Source of the DNA: Streptomyces sp. ERV7 | GTDB lineage: Bacteria > Actinomycetota > Actinomycetes > Streptomycetales > Streptomycetaceae | NCBI RefSeq assembly: GCF_001653515.1 | Contig: NZ_LYOY01000029.1 | Coordinates: 1,178,001-1,242,000 of the forward strand | DNA length: 64,000 bases | Direction: 5' to 3' | Shown: one piece after another, positions 29,465 to 40,146 of the stretch | Position numbering within the stretch: position 1 is the stretch's first letter | Layout: each line of letters opens with the position of its first letter | Notes under the pieces: model-generated | Databases searched by the model: none | Told to the model about the DNA's origin: nothing | What the model saw: the letters and a program-made list of their open reading frames with translations, nothing else | Made by a program: the position numbers and the translations under genes

Positions 29465-29770
29465 CTACGGCCGCAGCAGCGCCCGTATCGGGTGCCAGAG
29501 CTCCTCGGCCCCCGGGTGCGGCGCCGTGCGCCACAGGAGGCCGTCCGGGTGGTGCAGGACCGCCGTGATCTCGTCCGGCGTCGGCGGCTCCGTGTTGCCG
29601 CGCAGATAGACCGCGCGCAGCCCCAGGTTCCGCAGCCGGGTCAGGGCGCGGGCCCGGTTGGCCGCGTGGACCAGGACGCGCACCTTGCGGCCGTCCCCGG
29701 CGGGCGACGGCAGGGTGAGCGCGACGACGACGCTGCCGTTCGGCAGCTTGCTGAAACCTCCGCCAGGCAT
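29465..29770 (-). CDS. hypothetical protein, NarB-type unknown
   Basis: 101 residues from an ATG with GGGGGAG eight bases upstream; the frame continues in poor style to 29869 but that would lack a site. The text contains a basic helix LVHAANRARALTRLRNLG and a C-terminal aromatic-rich part. I do not recognise it. It converges on pncA. Confidence 0.7.
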   Translation of the reverse strand: MPGGGFSKLPNGSVVVALTLPSPAGDGRKVRVLVHAANRARALTRLRNLGLRAVYLRGNTEPPTPDEITAVLHHPDGLLWRTAPHPGAEELWHPIRALLRP

Positions 29771-29831
29771 GGCGTACCGCTCCCCCGTGAGACGTCGTGT
29801 CAATAAGGACTCGTAGGACGCACCTAAACAC

Positions 29832-29867
29832 GATCGGCCGCCGCCCGCTAGAGGGCGACGGCCGATC
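29832..29867 (-). terminator. terminator of the InhA-like protease gene
   Basis: A 15-bp stem with one mismatch (GATCGGCCGCCGCCC at 29832 and its complement at 29853-29867) begins 25 bp after the protease stop. Confidence 0.7.
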
Positions 29868-29892
29868 ATGGTTTGACCTGCGGTGATGCGAA

Positions 29893-32301
29893 CTACTTGG
29901 TCGACGGACCAACCTTCACGGTGATCGTCGAGCCGTCCTTGGGCTGCTGGACGATGGTGATCCGGGTGTTGGTGTCAGGAACCTGCACGCTTCCCGTGGG
30001 GTTCTCCTTGTACCAGTAGGTGCCCCGGTGGTCGTCGAACATCGGGACGCCGGCCTGCGGGCGGACCGTGGTCGCCACATCGGCCTTGTGCAGCGTCAGC
30101 GCGTTCGTCGGGTAGAAGCTGAAGGTCGCGTCGAACGGCGTGATCTTGTTGCGCATCAGCGTGCCGTCCGCCCACTTCAGCGGCTTGGCGTGGGCGTCGA
30201 CCGGCAGGATCTGGCCGTGGCCCGGGTGGACCGCGACGTTGTTGTCCTTCTGGGACAGGTCCCAGAGCCAGATGAGCAGACCCGGCGTGTACGCGTAGTG
30301 CTCCACCCAGGACGGGCGGGTCTTGGCGAAGCCGAAGTTGTACGGGCCGACCTTGAGGGTCTCGTCGTACGACACGAACTGGCGGTTCTCCGCGATGTAG
30401 TACTGCGGGTAGTCGTTGGTGAACGACTCACCGATGCGGGAGAAGTTCTTCGACGTCCAGCCGTTGTCGTCGCCCTCGCCGCCGTCGGTGAAGATCGCGG
30501 CGCCGTCGGCGTTCACGGTGATCGCGTCGGCGGTGAAGCCCTTGCCGCCCGCGCCGCCGTCCGTCTGGTAGCGGAAGCGGAGGTTGATCTTCTTGCCCGC
30601 GAAGGCGTCCAGGTTGTACGAGAGCTTCTTGTACGCGCCCGACACGTCGGTCAGGGCCGGCTTGTCGCTGGGGTCGCGGCTGATCGGCTTGCCGTCGGCG
30701 GTGCCGTCGAGCGCGGTCCAGGTGGCGCCGCCGTCCGTGGAGGCCTCGGCGTACAGGAAGTCGTAGTCCAGCTCGATGTCCCACCAGCCCGACAGGTCCA
30801 GGGAGGCCTTGGACTTGCCGGTCAGGTCGACCGGGCGGGACAGGGTGTTGTTGAGGTTGTCACCCATCCCGCTCCACCACTGCTTGGTGCCCTCGGCGGG
30901 CTTCACGATGGTGGTGGTGACGGGCTTCTTCGGCAGCTCGACGACGAGCGCCTGCTTGTCGGCGGTGTTGTACTCCGACACGCCGAGCTTGGTGGTCGAG
31001 TGCGTCGCAGCCTTGGCCGTGCCGTAGTTGAGCCAGCCGAGCTGGAGCTTGTCCCAGGCGGTCATGTCGCCCGGCATGTCGCCGATCGAGTCCTTGCCGG
31101 TGCCCAGCCAGGAGCCGGCCGACATCAGGGACCAGAAGCCGACCGAGTTCTCGGCGGTGTTCGTGGTGTCGTAGAGGTCCGGCAGACCGAGGTCGTGGCC
31201 GTACTCGTGGGCGAAGACGCCGAGGCCGCCGTTCTCCGGCTGCATCGTGTAGTCGCCGACCCAGATGCCGGTGTCGCCGATCTGCGTGCCGCCGGCCTTG
31301 TTGTCCGCCGGGCCGGTCTTGCCCGCGTCCGTGCCGTAGGCGTACGAGCGGTGGGCCCACAGGGCGTCGGTCTTCTGCGCGCCGCCGCCGGCCGACTCGT
31401 CCTCGCCCGCGTGGACGATCTGGAAGTGGTCGATGTAGCCGTCGGGCTCGTTGAAGTTGCCGTCGTTGTCGAAGTCGTTGCGGTCCCACTGGTCGTACTG
31501 CGCCAGCGCGGCCTTGATCTGCTCGGTGGTCTGGCCCTTGGCCTTCTGGTCCGCGGCCCAGGCGTTGACGCCGTCGCGGACCAGGTCCATCACGTTCGAG
31601 CAGTTGGTGGCGCCGCAGTAGTTCGAGCCGTAGCGGGCCTCGTTCGCCGGGACGCGCACCCAGTCGGTGACGGTGCCGTCGACCGAGTAGCGGCCCGAGG
31701 AGGTCTTCTCGTAGTACGTCTTCAGGGAGTGCTTCTGGGTGCCGTCGGCGTTCTTGCCGGTCCCGAAGTACAGGTCCTGGAAGTGCTGCCGGCTGTAGTC
31801 CTTCTGCCAGGCGGTGGAGTTGTCCTTGGTGCGGTCCGGCTGCTGGATGGTGTTGTGCGCCGGGCCGGGCGTGCCGCCGTACTTGAGGACCGGCGGCTTG
31901 GGGCCGGTCGGGCCGTCCGGGTCGAACATGGTCGTGCTGTCGACCTGGTCCCCGAAGTCCACCAGGACGGTGAAGATCTTGTCGGTCTTCTCGCGGCCGA
32001 GCTCGACGTACTTCTTGTCGTCGAGCTGGACGACCTTGGAGGCGCCGCGCTGCTGCACCTTCCTGTCGCCCGCGATGACCTTCTCCAGCGCCACCTGGCG
32101 CTGGAGCTCCCGCTGCTTGGTGAACGGGCCCGGGATGTTGTCGACGTGCTTGCCCGAGACGGTGCCCGGGTCCCGCCGCTCGACGGGTGCCGGGGCCTTG
32201 CCGTCGGCCTGGGCGGTGGCGAACGCGGAGCCTATCGCGCCGGTCGTGGCCAGGGCCACGAGTATGGCGGCAGCTCTGACCGCTCGTCTGTTGCTGGTCA
32301 C
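29893..32301 (-). CDS. secreted immune-inhibitor-A-like metalloprotease (M6)
   Basis: 802 residues from GTG, preceded by GGGGAGG. A Sec signal peptide (NRRAVRAAAILVALATTG then ASA-type region AFATAQA) is followed by a pro-region and the M6 catalytic domain with HEYGHDLGLPD, a zinc HExxH plus third ligand. The C-terminal part has the MAM-like/immunoglobulin-like domain KASLDLSGWWDIELDYDFLY, ending in a short beta domain. It is a secreted protease. An upstream in-frame extension to 32391 is improbable. Confidence 0.93.
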   Translation of the reverse strand: MTSNRRAVRAAAILVALATTGAIGSAFATAQADGKAPAPVERRDPGTVSGKHVDNIPGPFTKQRELQRQVALEKVIAGDRKVQQRGASKVVQLDDKKYVELGREKTDKIFTVLVDFGDQVDSTTMFDPDGPTGPKPPVLKYGGTPGPAHNTIQQPDRTKDNSTAWQKDYSRQHFQDLYFGTGKNADGTQKHSLKTYYEKTSSGRYSVDGTVTDWVRVPANEARYGSNYCGATNCSNVMDLVRDGVNAWAADQKAKGQTTEQIKAALAQYDQWDRNDFDNDGNFNEPDGYIDHFQIVHAGEDESAGGGAQKTDALWAHRSYAYGTDAGKTGPADNKAGGTQIGDTGIWVGDYTMQPENGGLGVFAHEYGHDLGLPDLYDTTNTAENSVGFWSLMSAGSWLGTGKDSIGDMPGDMTAWDKLQLGWLNYGTAKAATHSTTKLGVSEYNTADKQALVVELPKKPVTTTIVKPAEGTKQWWSGMGDNLNNTLSRPVDLTGKSKASLDLSGWWDIELDYDFLYAEASTDGGATWTALDGTADGKPISRDPSDKPALTDVSGAYKKLSYNLDAFAGKKINLRFRYQTDGGAGGKGFTADAITVNADGAAIFTDGGEGDDNGWTSKNFSRIGESFTNDYPQYYIAENRQFVSYDETLKVGPYNFGFAKTRPSWVEHYAYTPGLLIWLWDLSQKDNNVAVHPGHGQILPVDAHAKPLKWADGTLMRNKITPFDATFSFYPTNALTLHKADVATTVRPQAGVPMFDDHRGTYWYKENPTGSVQVPDTNTRITIVQQPKDGSTITVKVGPSTK

Positions 32302-32702
32302 TTGATGATGTCCTCCCCCGCGGCCGCAGGCACGGACCGGGGGTGAGGGGTCTGGTCTCCGGTGCGCGGCACGCGTCTCAAGTGACGACATTGGACCGGA
32401 GTTGCCAAAGAAAAGACAGATCTTGACTTGGGTCAGGCAATTACATTATGCAGAGCCGTAGTTCCGGTATCCGAACGCTTCCGATGTGCTACCCAACCGG
32501 GACATCGGGTGCGCCTGTCCCACCTGATGGAATGCGGAATGACTCCGTGCGCCCCCTGTGCTCCGGCACCGTGGGTTAGGTCACGCTTACCAACGGTTCC
32601 GCAAGGGCAAGCACCGTCGTAGAGTCGCTTGACAGTGCGATCCGGTTGCCCGGTCGAGAGACCCGCCCCATCCGATGCCTGCCCCCGAGGACGGATACCG
32701 CC
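32302..32702. other. 400-bp intergenic region between divergent genes
   Basis: No gene seen. It is less GC-rich around 32400-32460; TTGACT at 32423-32428 followed by CATTAT at 32444-32449 (15-bp spacer) is a possible sigma-70-like promoter pointing toward the small membrane gene at 32703. The InhA promoter should also be here. Confidence 0.45.
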
Positions 32703-32960
32703 ATGCCGCGTCCGACTGCAGCACAGCTCGCCTACGGTTCGGCCACCGTCGTCTTCTCGACCGTGGCCATGATTCTGCTCTCCCAGACCGACTCGGGTGT
32801 CGGGGTGGGCGTGATAGTGCTCGCCGCGCTTCTGCTCGGACTGCTGGTCGCCATGACGGTCCCCATGCCGAAGGCGGCGCGCACGGTCCGTACGAACCGC
32901 GCCGCCGCCGTCGGCAAGAGCGCCGAGGTGCGTGTACCGGCCGACTCGGTACGGAGCTGA
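32703..32960 (+). CDS. small two-helix membrane protein
   Basis: 85 residues. Two TM helices (YGSATVVFSTVAMILL; VGVGVIVLAALLLGLLVAM) and a basic C-tail. The ATG at 32703 follows GAGGACGG. No named family recognised; similar short proteins are common next to RDD genes in Streptomyces. Confidence 0.75.
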   Translation: MPRPTAAQLAYGSATVVFSTVAMILLSQTDSGVGVGVIVLAALLLGLLVAMTVPMPKAARTVRTNRAAAVGKSAEVRVPADSVRS

Positions 32961-32985
32961 CGCCCCGCACCGGACCGGCTCCGGG

Positions 32986-33462
32986 TCAGGGGGCGGTCGA
33001 GACCACCACCGTCTTCCCCGCCTTGTCGTGCAGGCCCTGTTTGTAGGGCTTGTCCGTGAGGATCGTGATGATGAGGACGATCTGCCACAGACAGGGACAG
33101 CACAGCAGGGCGGGCAGCCAGAGCACGGCCGTGCGGGCCAGCGCGGCACTGGTGGTGGGCACACTGCCGTCGTTGAGCATCGCGACCCGTAGGTTCAGCA
33201 GCTTCTTGCCGACCGTCCGACCGTCGCGCTTGAGCATGATGGTGTCGTACGCGAGATACGCCACGATACCGATGAGGTTCCAGGCGAGTCCGCTGCCGCT
33301 GTACGCCCGGCTGATGACGTCGGAGGTGTCCTCGCCGCTCCGCGTCTCGTACACCCAGCGGTCCGAGGTGGCCCACTCGAGGAGACCCAGCGGGATCGCG
33401 ATCAGCAGGGCGTCGATGATGCGGGCGAGCAGCCGCCGGCCGAAGTCGGCGAGCGGCGGCAT
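32986..33462 (-). CDS. RDD family membrane protein, short N-terminus
   Basis: 158 residues, three to four TM helices, with the RDD signature FGRRLLARIIDALLIAIP (Arg and Asp). The usual RDD homologues carry a long Pro/Gln/Gly-rich cytoplasmic N-terminus before DPLSGMPPLADF. Here in-frame codons upstream of ATG read GNQYGGPDPLSG but run into the dispersed GCGCGGGG repeat, so the original start seems lost. Function unknown. Confidence 0.85.
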   Translation of the reverse strand: MPPLADFGRRLLARIIDALLIAIPLGLLEWATSDRWVYETRSGEDTSDVISRAYSGSGLAWNLIGIVAYLAYDTIMLKRDGRTVGKKLLNLRVAMLNDGSVPTTSAALARTAVLWLPALLCCPCLWQIVLIITILTDKPYKQGLHDKAGKTVVVSTAP

Positions 33463-33511
33463 CCCGCTGAGCGGGTCGGGACCGCCGTACTGGTTTCCCC
33501 GTGGGGGCTGG

Positions 33512-33719
33512 TCGCGCAGTTCCCCGCGCCCCTTAGGTATCTCCGGCCCCAGGCATCTCCAGCCCCTCGGGCGGCAATCCAGCCCCTCCCGCGTCTGAGG
33601 AGCGGGCGGGGTCCGGGGCGGAGCCCCGACCCTTCAGGGGCGCGGGGAACTGCGCGAGCAACCCACCACCGGCCCGCAGAGAAAGACCGGGCACAAAAGG
33701 GGCGCGGGGAACTGCCCGA
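33512..33719. repeat. cluster of three copies of GCGCGGGGAACTGCGCGA
   Basis: Copies occur at 33512-33532 (minus), 33637-33657 (plus) and 33699-33719 (plus, one mismatch: TGCCCGA), between the RDD gene and the hppD terminator. The first abuts the truncated RDD N-terminus. No genes here. Confidence 0.85.
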
Positions 33720-33762
33720 CCAGCCACCCACCGGCCCGCAGGCAAAGCCCGGGCACAAGACA

Positions 33763-33799
33763 CCGCGGCCCCCACGGGTCAGGTCCGTGGGGGCCGCGG
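33763..33799 (-). terminator. terminator of hppD
   Basis: A perfect 15-bp stem CCGCGGCCCCCACGG with its complement (33785-33799) around a seven-base loop, 47 bp after the hppD stop. Confidence 0.8.
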
Positions 33800-33846
33800 G
33801 GGCTTGACGTTACTTCAACTCGCCTGTGTGGCAGGCATGTTGCGGG

Positions 33847-35070
<1,224 letters not shown>

Positions 35071-35113
35071 TCATCATCCACCTTCTGTACATCGTGACCA
35101 TCCGGAGAGGCTC

Positions 35114-35593
35114 ATGGCGATCGATCATCTGGACGGGCGGCTCATCGTGCTCCTGGCGCGGGAGCCGCGTATCGGGGTGCTTGAGGCGTCCCGCAGGCTC
35201 GGCGTGGCGCGCGGCACCGTCCAGGCCCGGCTCGACCGGCTTCAGTCGAATGGAGTCATCCGGGGATTCGGCCCGGACGTCGACCCGGCGGCCCTCGGCT
35301 ACCCGGTGACCGCCTTCGCGACCCTGGAGATCAAACAGGGCCAGGGCGCCGACGTACGGGCGCACTTGGCCACCGTGCCCGAGGTCCTGGAGCTGCACAC
35401 CACCACCGGGCACGGGGACATGCTCTGCCGTCTGGTGGCCCGCTCCAACGCCGATCTCCAGCGGGTGATCGACCGGGTCGTCGGTTTTGATGGCATCGTC
35501 CGGGCCTCCACGGCGATCGTCATGGAGAACCCCGTTCCGCTGCGGATCATCCCGCTGGTGGAGCAGGCCGCGGAGGACTCCGCCAGGGGCTGA
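35114..35593 (+). CDS. Lrp/AsnC family regulator
   Basis: 159 residues. N-terminal HTH (LLAREPRIGVLEASRRLGVA) and the RAM ligand domain (VTAFATLEIKQGQGADVR ... TTGHGDMLC). ATG with GGAGAGG. Divergent from hppD; half-sites GTGCGCAATAG and GTGCAATCTG in the shared gap (35030-35054) are candidate binding sites. Likely a tyrosine-catabolism regulator, inferred from position. Confidence 0.88.
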   Translation: MAIDHLDGRLIVLLAREPRIGVLEASRRLGVARGTVQARLDRLQSNGVIRGFGPDVDPAALGYPVTAFATLEIKQGQGADVRAHLATVPEVLELHTTTGHGDMLCRLVARSNADLQRVIDRVVGFDGIVRASTAIVMENPVPLRIIPLVEQAAEDSARG

Positions 35594-35661
35594 GGACTCC
35601 GTCCGGGCCGGGACTCCCTCCGGGCCGGGACTCCGCCCGAGGCCGAGGAGAGGTGGCGCGC

Positions 35662-36309
35662 ATGAGTTTCTGGAGCTACCTGTCCAGCCGGCACCAGCAG
35701 CTGCTCACGGACGCCTTCCAGCACGCCAGCGCGGTCTTCCAGTGCATGGTGATCGCGACCGTGCTCGGGGTCCTGATCGGCGTGCTCACCTACCGCAGCG
35801 GCTGGGCGGGCGCACTCGCCGTCACCGCGACCTCGACGGTCCTCACCATCCCCTCCCTCGCCCTGATCGGTCTGCTGATCCCGCTGGTGGGGCTCGGGGT
35901 CGCGCCCACGGTCATCACGCTGACGCTGTACGGGCTGCTGCCGATCGTGCGCAACTCGATCGTCGGGCTGCGCGGAGTCGACCCCTCGCTCGTGGACGCG
36001 GCCAAGGGCATCGGGATGTCGCGCCTGGCCCGGCTGCTGCGGGTCGAGCTGCCGCTGGCGTGGCCGCCGATCCTGACCGGGATCCGGGTGTCGACGCAGA
36101 TGCTGATGGGCATCGCCGCGATCGCCGCGTACGCCTCGGGCCCCGGGCTCGGCAACGAGATCTTCCGCGGCATCGCCTCGCTCGGCAGCGCCAACGCGAT
36201 CAACCAGGTGCTCGCGGGCACCCTCGGCATCGTCGTCCTCGCCCTGCTCTTCGACGCCGCGTACGTCCTGATCGGCCGACTGACCATCCCCAGGGGGATC
36301 CGTGCCTGA
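35662..36309 (+). CDS. osmoprotectant ABC permease (OpuCB/ProW-like)
   Basis: 215 residues, five to six TM helices. EAA-like loop VDAAKGIGMSRLARLLRVEL precedes the C-terminal helices. The ATG at 35662 was preferred to the GTG three codons earlier because of spacing from GAGGAGAGG. First gene of a four-gene operon with ATPase, second permease and solute-binding protein; glycine betaine, choline or carnitine uptake. Confidence 0.92.
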   Translation: MSFWSYLSSRHQQLLTDAFQHASAVFQCMVIATVLGVLIGVLTYRSGWAGALAVTATSTVLTIPSLALIGLLIPLVGLGVAPTVITLTLYGLLPIVRNSIVGLRGVDPSLVDAAKGIGMSRLARLLRVELPLAWPPILTGIRVSTQMLMGIAAIAAYASGPGLGNEIFRGIASLGSANAINQVLAGTLGIVVLALLFDAAYVLIGRLTIPRGIRA

Positions 36310-37570
36310 GCCGTCCGACACCGCAGCCGAGGCCCCCGCCGCCACCACTTCGGGCGCCTCCATCGAGCTGGAGAACCTGACCAAGCGCTATCCGGGCAAT
36401 CCGGGACCGGCCGTCGACAACGTCAGCATGGAGATCAAGGCGGGCGAGACCGTGATCTTCGTGGGGCCCTCCGGGTGCGGGAAGTCCACCACGCTCAAGA
36501 TGATCAACCGGCTGATCGAACCGACATCCGGCCGCATCCGGATCAACGACGAGGACGTCACCGACATCGACCCGGTGAAGCTGCGCCGCAAGGTCGGCTA
36601 CGCGATCCAGTCCTCCGGGCTCTTCCCGCACATGACGGTCGCCGAGAACATCGCCCTCGTACCGAAGATGGTCGGCTGGTCCAAGTCGAGGGTGAAGGAC
36701 CGGGTGGAGGAGATGCTCGACCTGGTCGGGCTCGATCCGCGCGAGTTCCACGGCCGCTATCCGCGCCAGCTCTCCGGCGGACAGCAGCAACGGGTCGGTG
36801 TGGCCCGGGCGTTGGCGGCCGATCCGCCGGTGCTGCTGATGGACGAGCCGTTCGGCGCGGTCGACCCGATCACCCGTGACCACCTCCAGGACGAGCTCAT
36901 CCGGCTCCAGCACGAACTGCACAAGACCATCGTCTTCGTCACCCACGACTTCGACGAGGCGATCAAGCTGGGCGACCGGATCGCGGTGCTGCGCGAGCGT
37001 TCGCACATCGCCCAGTTCGACACCCCGGAGGCGATCCTCACCAATCCGGCCGATGACTTCGTGTCCGGGTTCGTGGGGGCGGGCGCGGCCCTGAAACGGC
37101 TGAACCTGACGCGCGTACGGGATGTGGAGATGGCCGGAGTGCCGACCGTCACCGTCGACGACCCGCTCCAGTCGATCTTCAACAAGCTGCGCAGCGGCCC
37201 GCACAACGAGCTGCTGATGCTGGACCGGCGCGGGCGCCCGTACAAGTGGCTGCGGCGCGGCGACCTGATGCGGGCCAAGGGGTCGCTCGCGCGGGCCGGG
37301 CAGCTGGTGCACGACACGGTGACCCGGGACGCCACCCTGCACGACGCCCTGGAGGCGGTGCTGATCGACTCCGGCGGCCGGGTGGCGGTGACCGGGCGGC
37401 GCGGCGAGTACATCGGCGTCGTCGACATGGAGACCCTGATGAACTCCGTCCACGAGCTCCTGGAGGCCGACCGGCTGGCGGCCGTCGAGCACCAGCACGA
37501 TCTGGAGGAGACCCGCCACCATCTGACCGAGCAGGAGCTGGAGGGGTCGGAAGGCGGTGCGGGCGGATGA
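36302..37570 (+). CDS. osmoprotectant ABC ATPase (OpuCA/ProV-like)
   Basis: 422 residues, GTG start, eight-base overlap with the permease. Walker A GPSGCGKST, signature LSGGQQQRVG, Walker B VLLMDEPFGAVD, H-loop VTHDFDEA. Two C-terminal CBS-like domains (from about residue 270; IFNKLRSGPHNELLMLDRR) probably sense ionic strength, as known in OpuA. Confidence 0.94.
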   Translation: MPEPSDTAAEAPAATTSGASIELENLTKRYPGNPGPAVDNVSMEIKAGETVIFVGPSGCGKSTTLKMINRLIEPTSGRIRINDEDVTDIDPVKLRRKVGYAIQSSGLFPHMTVAENIALVPKMVGWSKSRVKDRVEEMLDLVGLDPREFHGRYPRQLSGGQQQRVGVARALAADPPVLLMDEPFGAVDPITRDHLQDELIRLQHELHKTIVFVTHDFDEAIKLGDRIAVLRERSHIAQFDTPEAILTNPADDFVSGFVGAGAALKRLNLTRVRDVEMAGVPTVTVDDPLQSIFNKLRSGPHNELLMLDRRGRPYKWLRRGDLMRAKGSLARAGQLVHDTVTRDATLHDALEAVLIDSGGRVAVTGRRGEYIGVVDMETLMNSVHELLEADRLAAVEHQHDLEETRHHLTEQELEGSEGGAGG

Positions 37571-38403
37571 GCACCGCACCCGAGCGCCCGCCGGGCGAGC
37601 ACGAGGCCGGCGGCCATGTCTTCCGCGACGAGGAGGCGGAGCCCGCCCCCGCGCCCGCGCCGCCGCCGCGCCGGATCACCTGGCAGAAGCTGGTGTTCCT
37701 GCCCGCGGTACTGGCCGTGGTCCTGCTGGTCACCTTCCTGTGGATCACCAACGTCCACCTGGACTCGATCGCCGAGAACTCGCTCGACAACGGCAATGTG
37801 CAGCTGCGGCTCTGGCAGCACGTGAAGCTCACCGCCATCTCCACCTTCTGGGTGCTGCTCGTGGCGATCCCGCTGGGCATCGCGCTGACCCGGCGCGGGC
37901 TGAGCCGGGCCGCTCCCCTGGTCACCGCGGTCGCCAACATCGGCCAGGCGACCCCGGCGATCGGGCTGCTCGCCCTGCTGGTGATCTGGCTGGGCATCGG
38001 CCCCTCGACGGCGATCGTCGGCATGGTGATCTACGCGGTGCTGCCGGTGCTCTCCAACACGGTCGCGGGCCTCAGGGCGATCGACCCGCAGCTGGTGGAG
38101 GCCTCGCGCGGCATCGGCATGTCGGCCCTGGGCACCCTGGGCAAGGTCGAACTCCCGCTCGCGGTCCCGCTGATCCTCGCGGGCGTACGCACGGCGCTCG
38201 TCCTGAACGTCGGCACGGCCACCCTTGCCACCTTCGGCGGCGGTGGCGGGCTCGGCGACCTGATCACCTCCGGCATCCAGACCCAGCGCATGCCGGTCCT
38301 GGTCCTCGGCTCGGTCCTCACGGTCGCGCTCGCCCTCCTGGTGGACTGGCTGGCGTCGCTGGCCGAGGTGGCACTGACCCCGCGCGGCCTGGAGGTGGGG
38401 TGA
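37567..38403 (+). CDS. osmoprotectant ABC permease (second)
   Basis: 278 residues; the ATG overlaps the ATPase stop (ATGA). A polar N-terminus of about 45 residues (Pro/Ala rich) precedes six TM helices; EAA loop VEASRGIGMSALGTLGKVEL. Pairs with the first permease as a heterodimer. Confidence 0.93.
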   Translation: MSTAPERPPGEHEAGGHVFRDEEAEPAPAPAPPPRRITWQKLVFLPAVLAVVLLVTFLWITNVHLDSIAENSLDNGNVQLRLWQHVKLTAISTFWVLLVAIPLGIALTRRGLSRAAPLVTAVANIGQATPAIGLLALLVIWLGIGPSTAIVGMVIYAVLPVLSNTVAGLRAIDPQLVEASRGIGMSALGTLGKVELPLAVPLILAGVRTALVLNVGTATLATFGGGGGLGDLITSGIQTQRMPVLVLGSVLTVALALLVDWLASLAEVALTPRGLEVG

Positions 38404-39392
38404 TGGGCGGCGTACGGACGAAGTGGGCCGGGGCTGCCGGGGTCCTCACCCTGCTCGCGGTCTCGCTCACCGGCGGCTGCGGGCTCACCAGCGGTTCGCC
38501 GATGGTGGACGACGTGAAGCCCGGCTCGGTCGGCCAGGGCCGTCCCCTCAAGGGCGCCTCCCTGACGGTCACTTCGAAGAACTTCAGCGAGAACATCATC
38601 CTCGGCCAGATGGCCGGTCTGGTCTTCAAGGCGGCCGGGGCCGACGTCGTCGACCGCACCAACCTGCCGGGCTCCATCAGCGCGCGCGAGGCGATCGTCA
38701 AGGGCGACGCGGACGCGATGTACGAGTACACCGGCACGGCGTGGATCACCTACCTCGGCAACAGCAAGCCCATCACCGACCCGTTGGCACAGTGGAAGGC
38801 GGTGCGGGACGCGGATGTGCGGAACGGGGTGACCTGGCTGCCCCAGTCGACGCTCAACAACACGTACGCCCTCGCCATCAGCAAGCGGAACAACGCGAAG
38901 TACAAGCTCAAGACCCTGTCGGACGTGGCCGCGCTGACCAAGGAGGACCCGTCGGCGGTCTCGGTGTGCGTGGAGAACGAGTTCGCGTCGCGGGACGACG
39001 GGCTGCCGGGCATGGAGAAGGCGTACGGGATGTCGATCCCGGCCTCCAGGATCCAGAAGATGGACGCCGGGATCATCTACACCCAGGTGTCCAAGTCCAG
39101 CTCCTGCCTGCTGGGCGAGGTCTTCACCACGGACGGCCGGATCAAGGCGATGGACCTGGACGTCCTGACGGACGACCGGCACTTCTTCCCCAACTACAAC
39201 GCGGCCCCCGAGCTGCACGCGAAGACGTTCGCCAAGTACCCCGCGATCGCCGCCCTGTTGGACCCGGTCAGCGCGAAGCTCACCACCGAGGTCGCCCAGG
39301 ACCTCAACGCCCGGGTCGACGTGGAGGGCCGCGATCCGCACGACGTGGCGAAGGAGTGGCTGGTGGAGCAGGGGTTCATCCGGGAGGGATGA
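38403..39392 (+). CDS. glycine-betaine-type solute-binding lipoprotein
   Basis: 329 residues. Signal LTLLAVSLTGGC is a lipobox (Cys26). The mature part is an OpuAC-type domain: TVTSKNFSENIILGQMAG at its start and later DADAMYEYTGTAWITYLG. Start codon overlaps the last permease stop. It feeds the importer upstream. Confidence 0.93.
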   Translation: MGGVRTKWAGAAGVLTLLAVSLTGGCGLTSGSPMVDDVKPGSVGQGRPLKGASLTVTSKNFSENIILGQMAGLVFKAAGADVVDRTNLPGSISAREAIVKGDADAMYEYTGTAWITYLGNSKPITDPLAQWKAVRDADVRNGVTWLPQSTLNNTYALAISKRNNAKYKLKTLSDVAALTKEDPSAVSVCVENEFASRDDGLPGMEKAYGMSIPASRIQKMDAGIIYTQVSKSSSCLLGEVFTTDGRIKAMDLDVLTDDRHFFPNYNAAPELHAKTFAKYPAIAALLDPVSAKLTTEVAQDLNARVDVEGRDPHDVAKEWLVEQGFIREG

Positions 39393-39440
39393 GGCGGGCG
39401 GCGAGGCCCGCAGGCCGCCGCCGCCCGCACAGGGAACACC

Positions 39441-39488
39441 TTGCAAAGAGCTCGATGCAAAGAAACACTTGCAGAGAGTTCTTTGCAA
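39441..39488. promoter_or_regulatory. two similar 20-bp dyad operator sites
   Basis: TTGCAAAGAGCTCGATGCAA (39441-39460) and TTGCAGAGAGTTCTTTGCAA (39469-39488) share the pattern TTGCA...TGCAA with the same centre region, 28 bp apart. They lie just upstream of the ArsR-type gene at 39504 (the second ends 15 bp before ATG) and so probably bind that regulator. The window shows no other copies. Confidence 0.75.
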
Positions 39489-39503
39489 AGCTACGGTTGC
39501 CTC

Positions 39504-40112
39504 ATGAGCGAGCACGAGAACCCCGAGCCCGACACCTCCCAGCAGGAGCCGCGCGAGCGTTCGCTCGACGCCCGCTCGCTGCGGGGCCTGGCCCACCCCC
39601 TGCGGATCCGGCTGCTGGCCGCACTGCGGCACGACGGCCCGGCCACCGCCTCCCAGCTGGGCGAACGCCTCGGCGAGTCCAGCGGCGCGACCAGCTACCA
39701 CCTGCGCCAGCTCGCCGCGCACGGCTTCGTCGAGGACGCGCCCGAGCACGGCAAGGGCCGCGAGCGCTGGTGGCGGGCGGCCCACGAGGGCACCACGTTC
39801 ACCGAGGAGCTGCACCGCGACCCCGACCCCGAGGTGCGCGGCGCCGTCGACCTGTTCATGCACGAGATCGCGACCATCCACACCCAGGAGCTCTCGACCT
39901 GGCTGGGCACCGCGAACGAGTGGCCCGAGGAGTGGTCCACCAGTTCGGACATGAGCGACTTCACGCTCCGGCTGACCGCCTCTCAGCTGCGCGAGCTCAA
40001 CGAGAAGGCGCACGAGCTCATCGAGGGCTACCGCGACCTCGCCCACGCCAACCCCGAGGACACGGCCCAGGTCCGCGTCCATCTGCACTCGTTCCCGCGC
40101 AAGAGCCACTGA
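39504..40112 (+). CDS. ArsR-like winged-helix regulator, paralogue
   Basis: 202 residues. Winged helix: LRGLAHPLRIRLLAAL, ATASQLGERLGESSGATSYH, wing GKGRERWW. It resembles the protein at 5356 and likewise precedes a small gene and an MFS gene. ATG at 39504 chosen; an upstream in-frame start at 39441 lies inside the operator. No metal site seen. Confidence 0.9.
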   Translation: MSEHENPEPDTSQQEPRERSLDARSLRGLAHPLRIRLLAALRHDGPATASQLGERLGESSGATSYHLRQLAAHGFVEDAPEHGKGRERWWRAAHEGTTFTEELHRDPDPEVRGAVDLFMHEIATIHTQELSTWLGTANEWPEEWSTSSDMSDFTLRLTASQLRELNEKAHELIEGYRDLAHANPEDTAQVRVHLHSFPRKSH

Positions 40113-40146
40113 CCCGAGACCTCGAACCAGCGAAGGGACCACGGAC

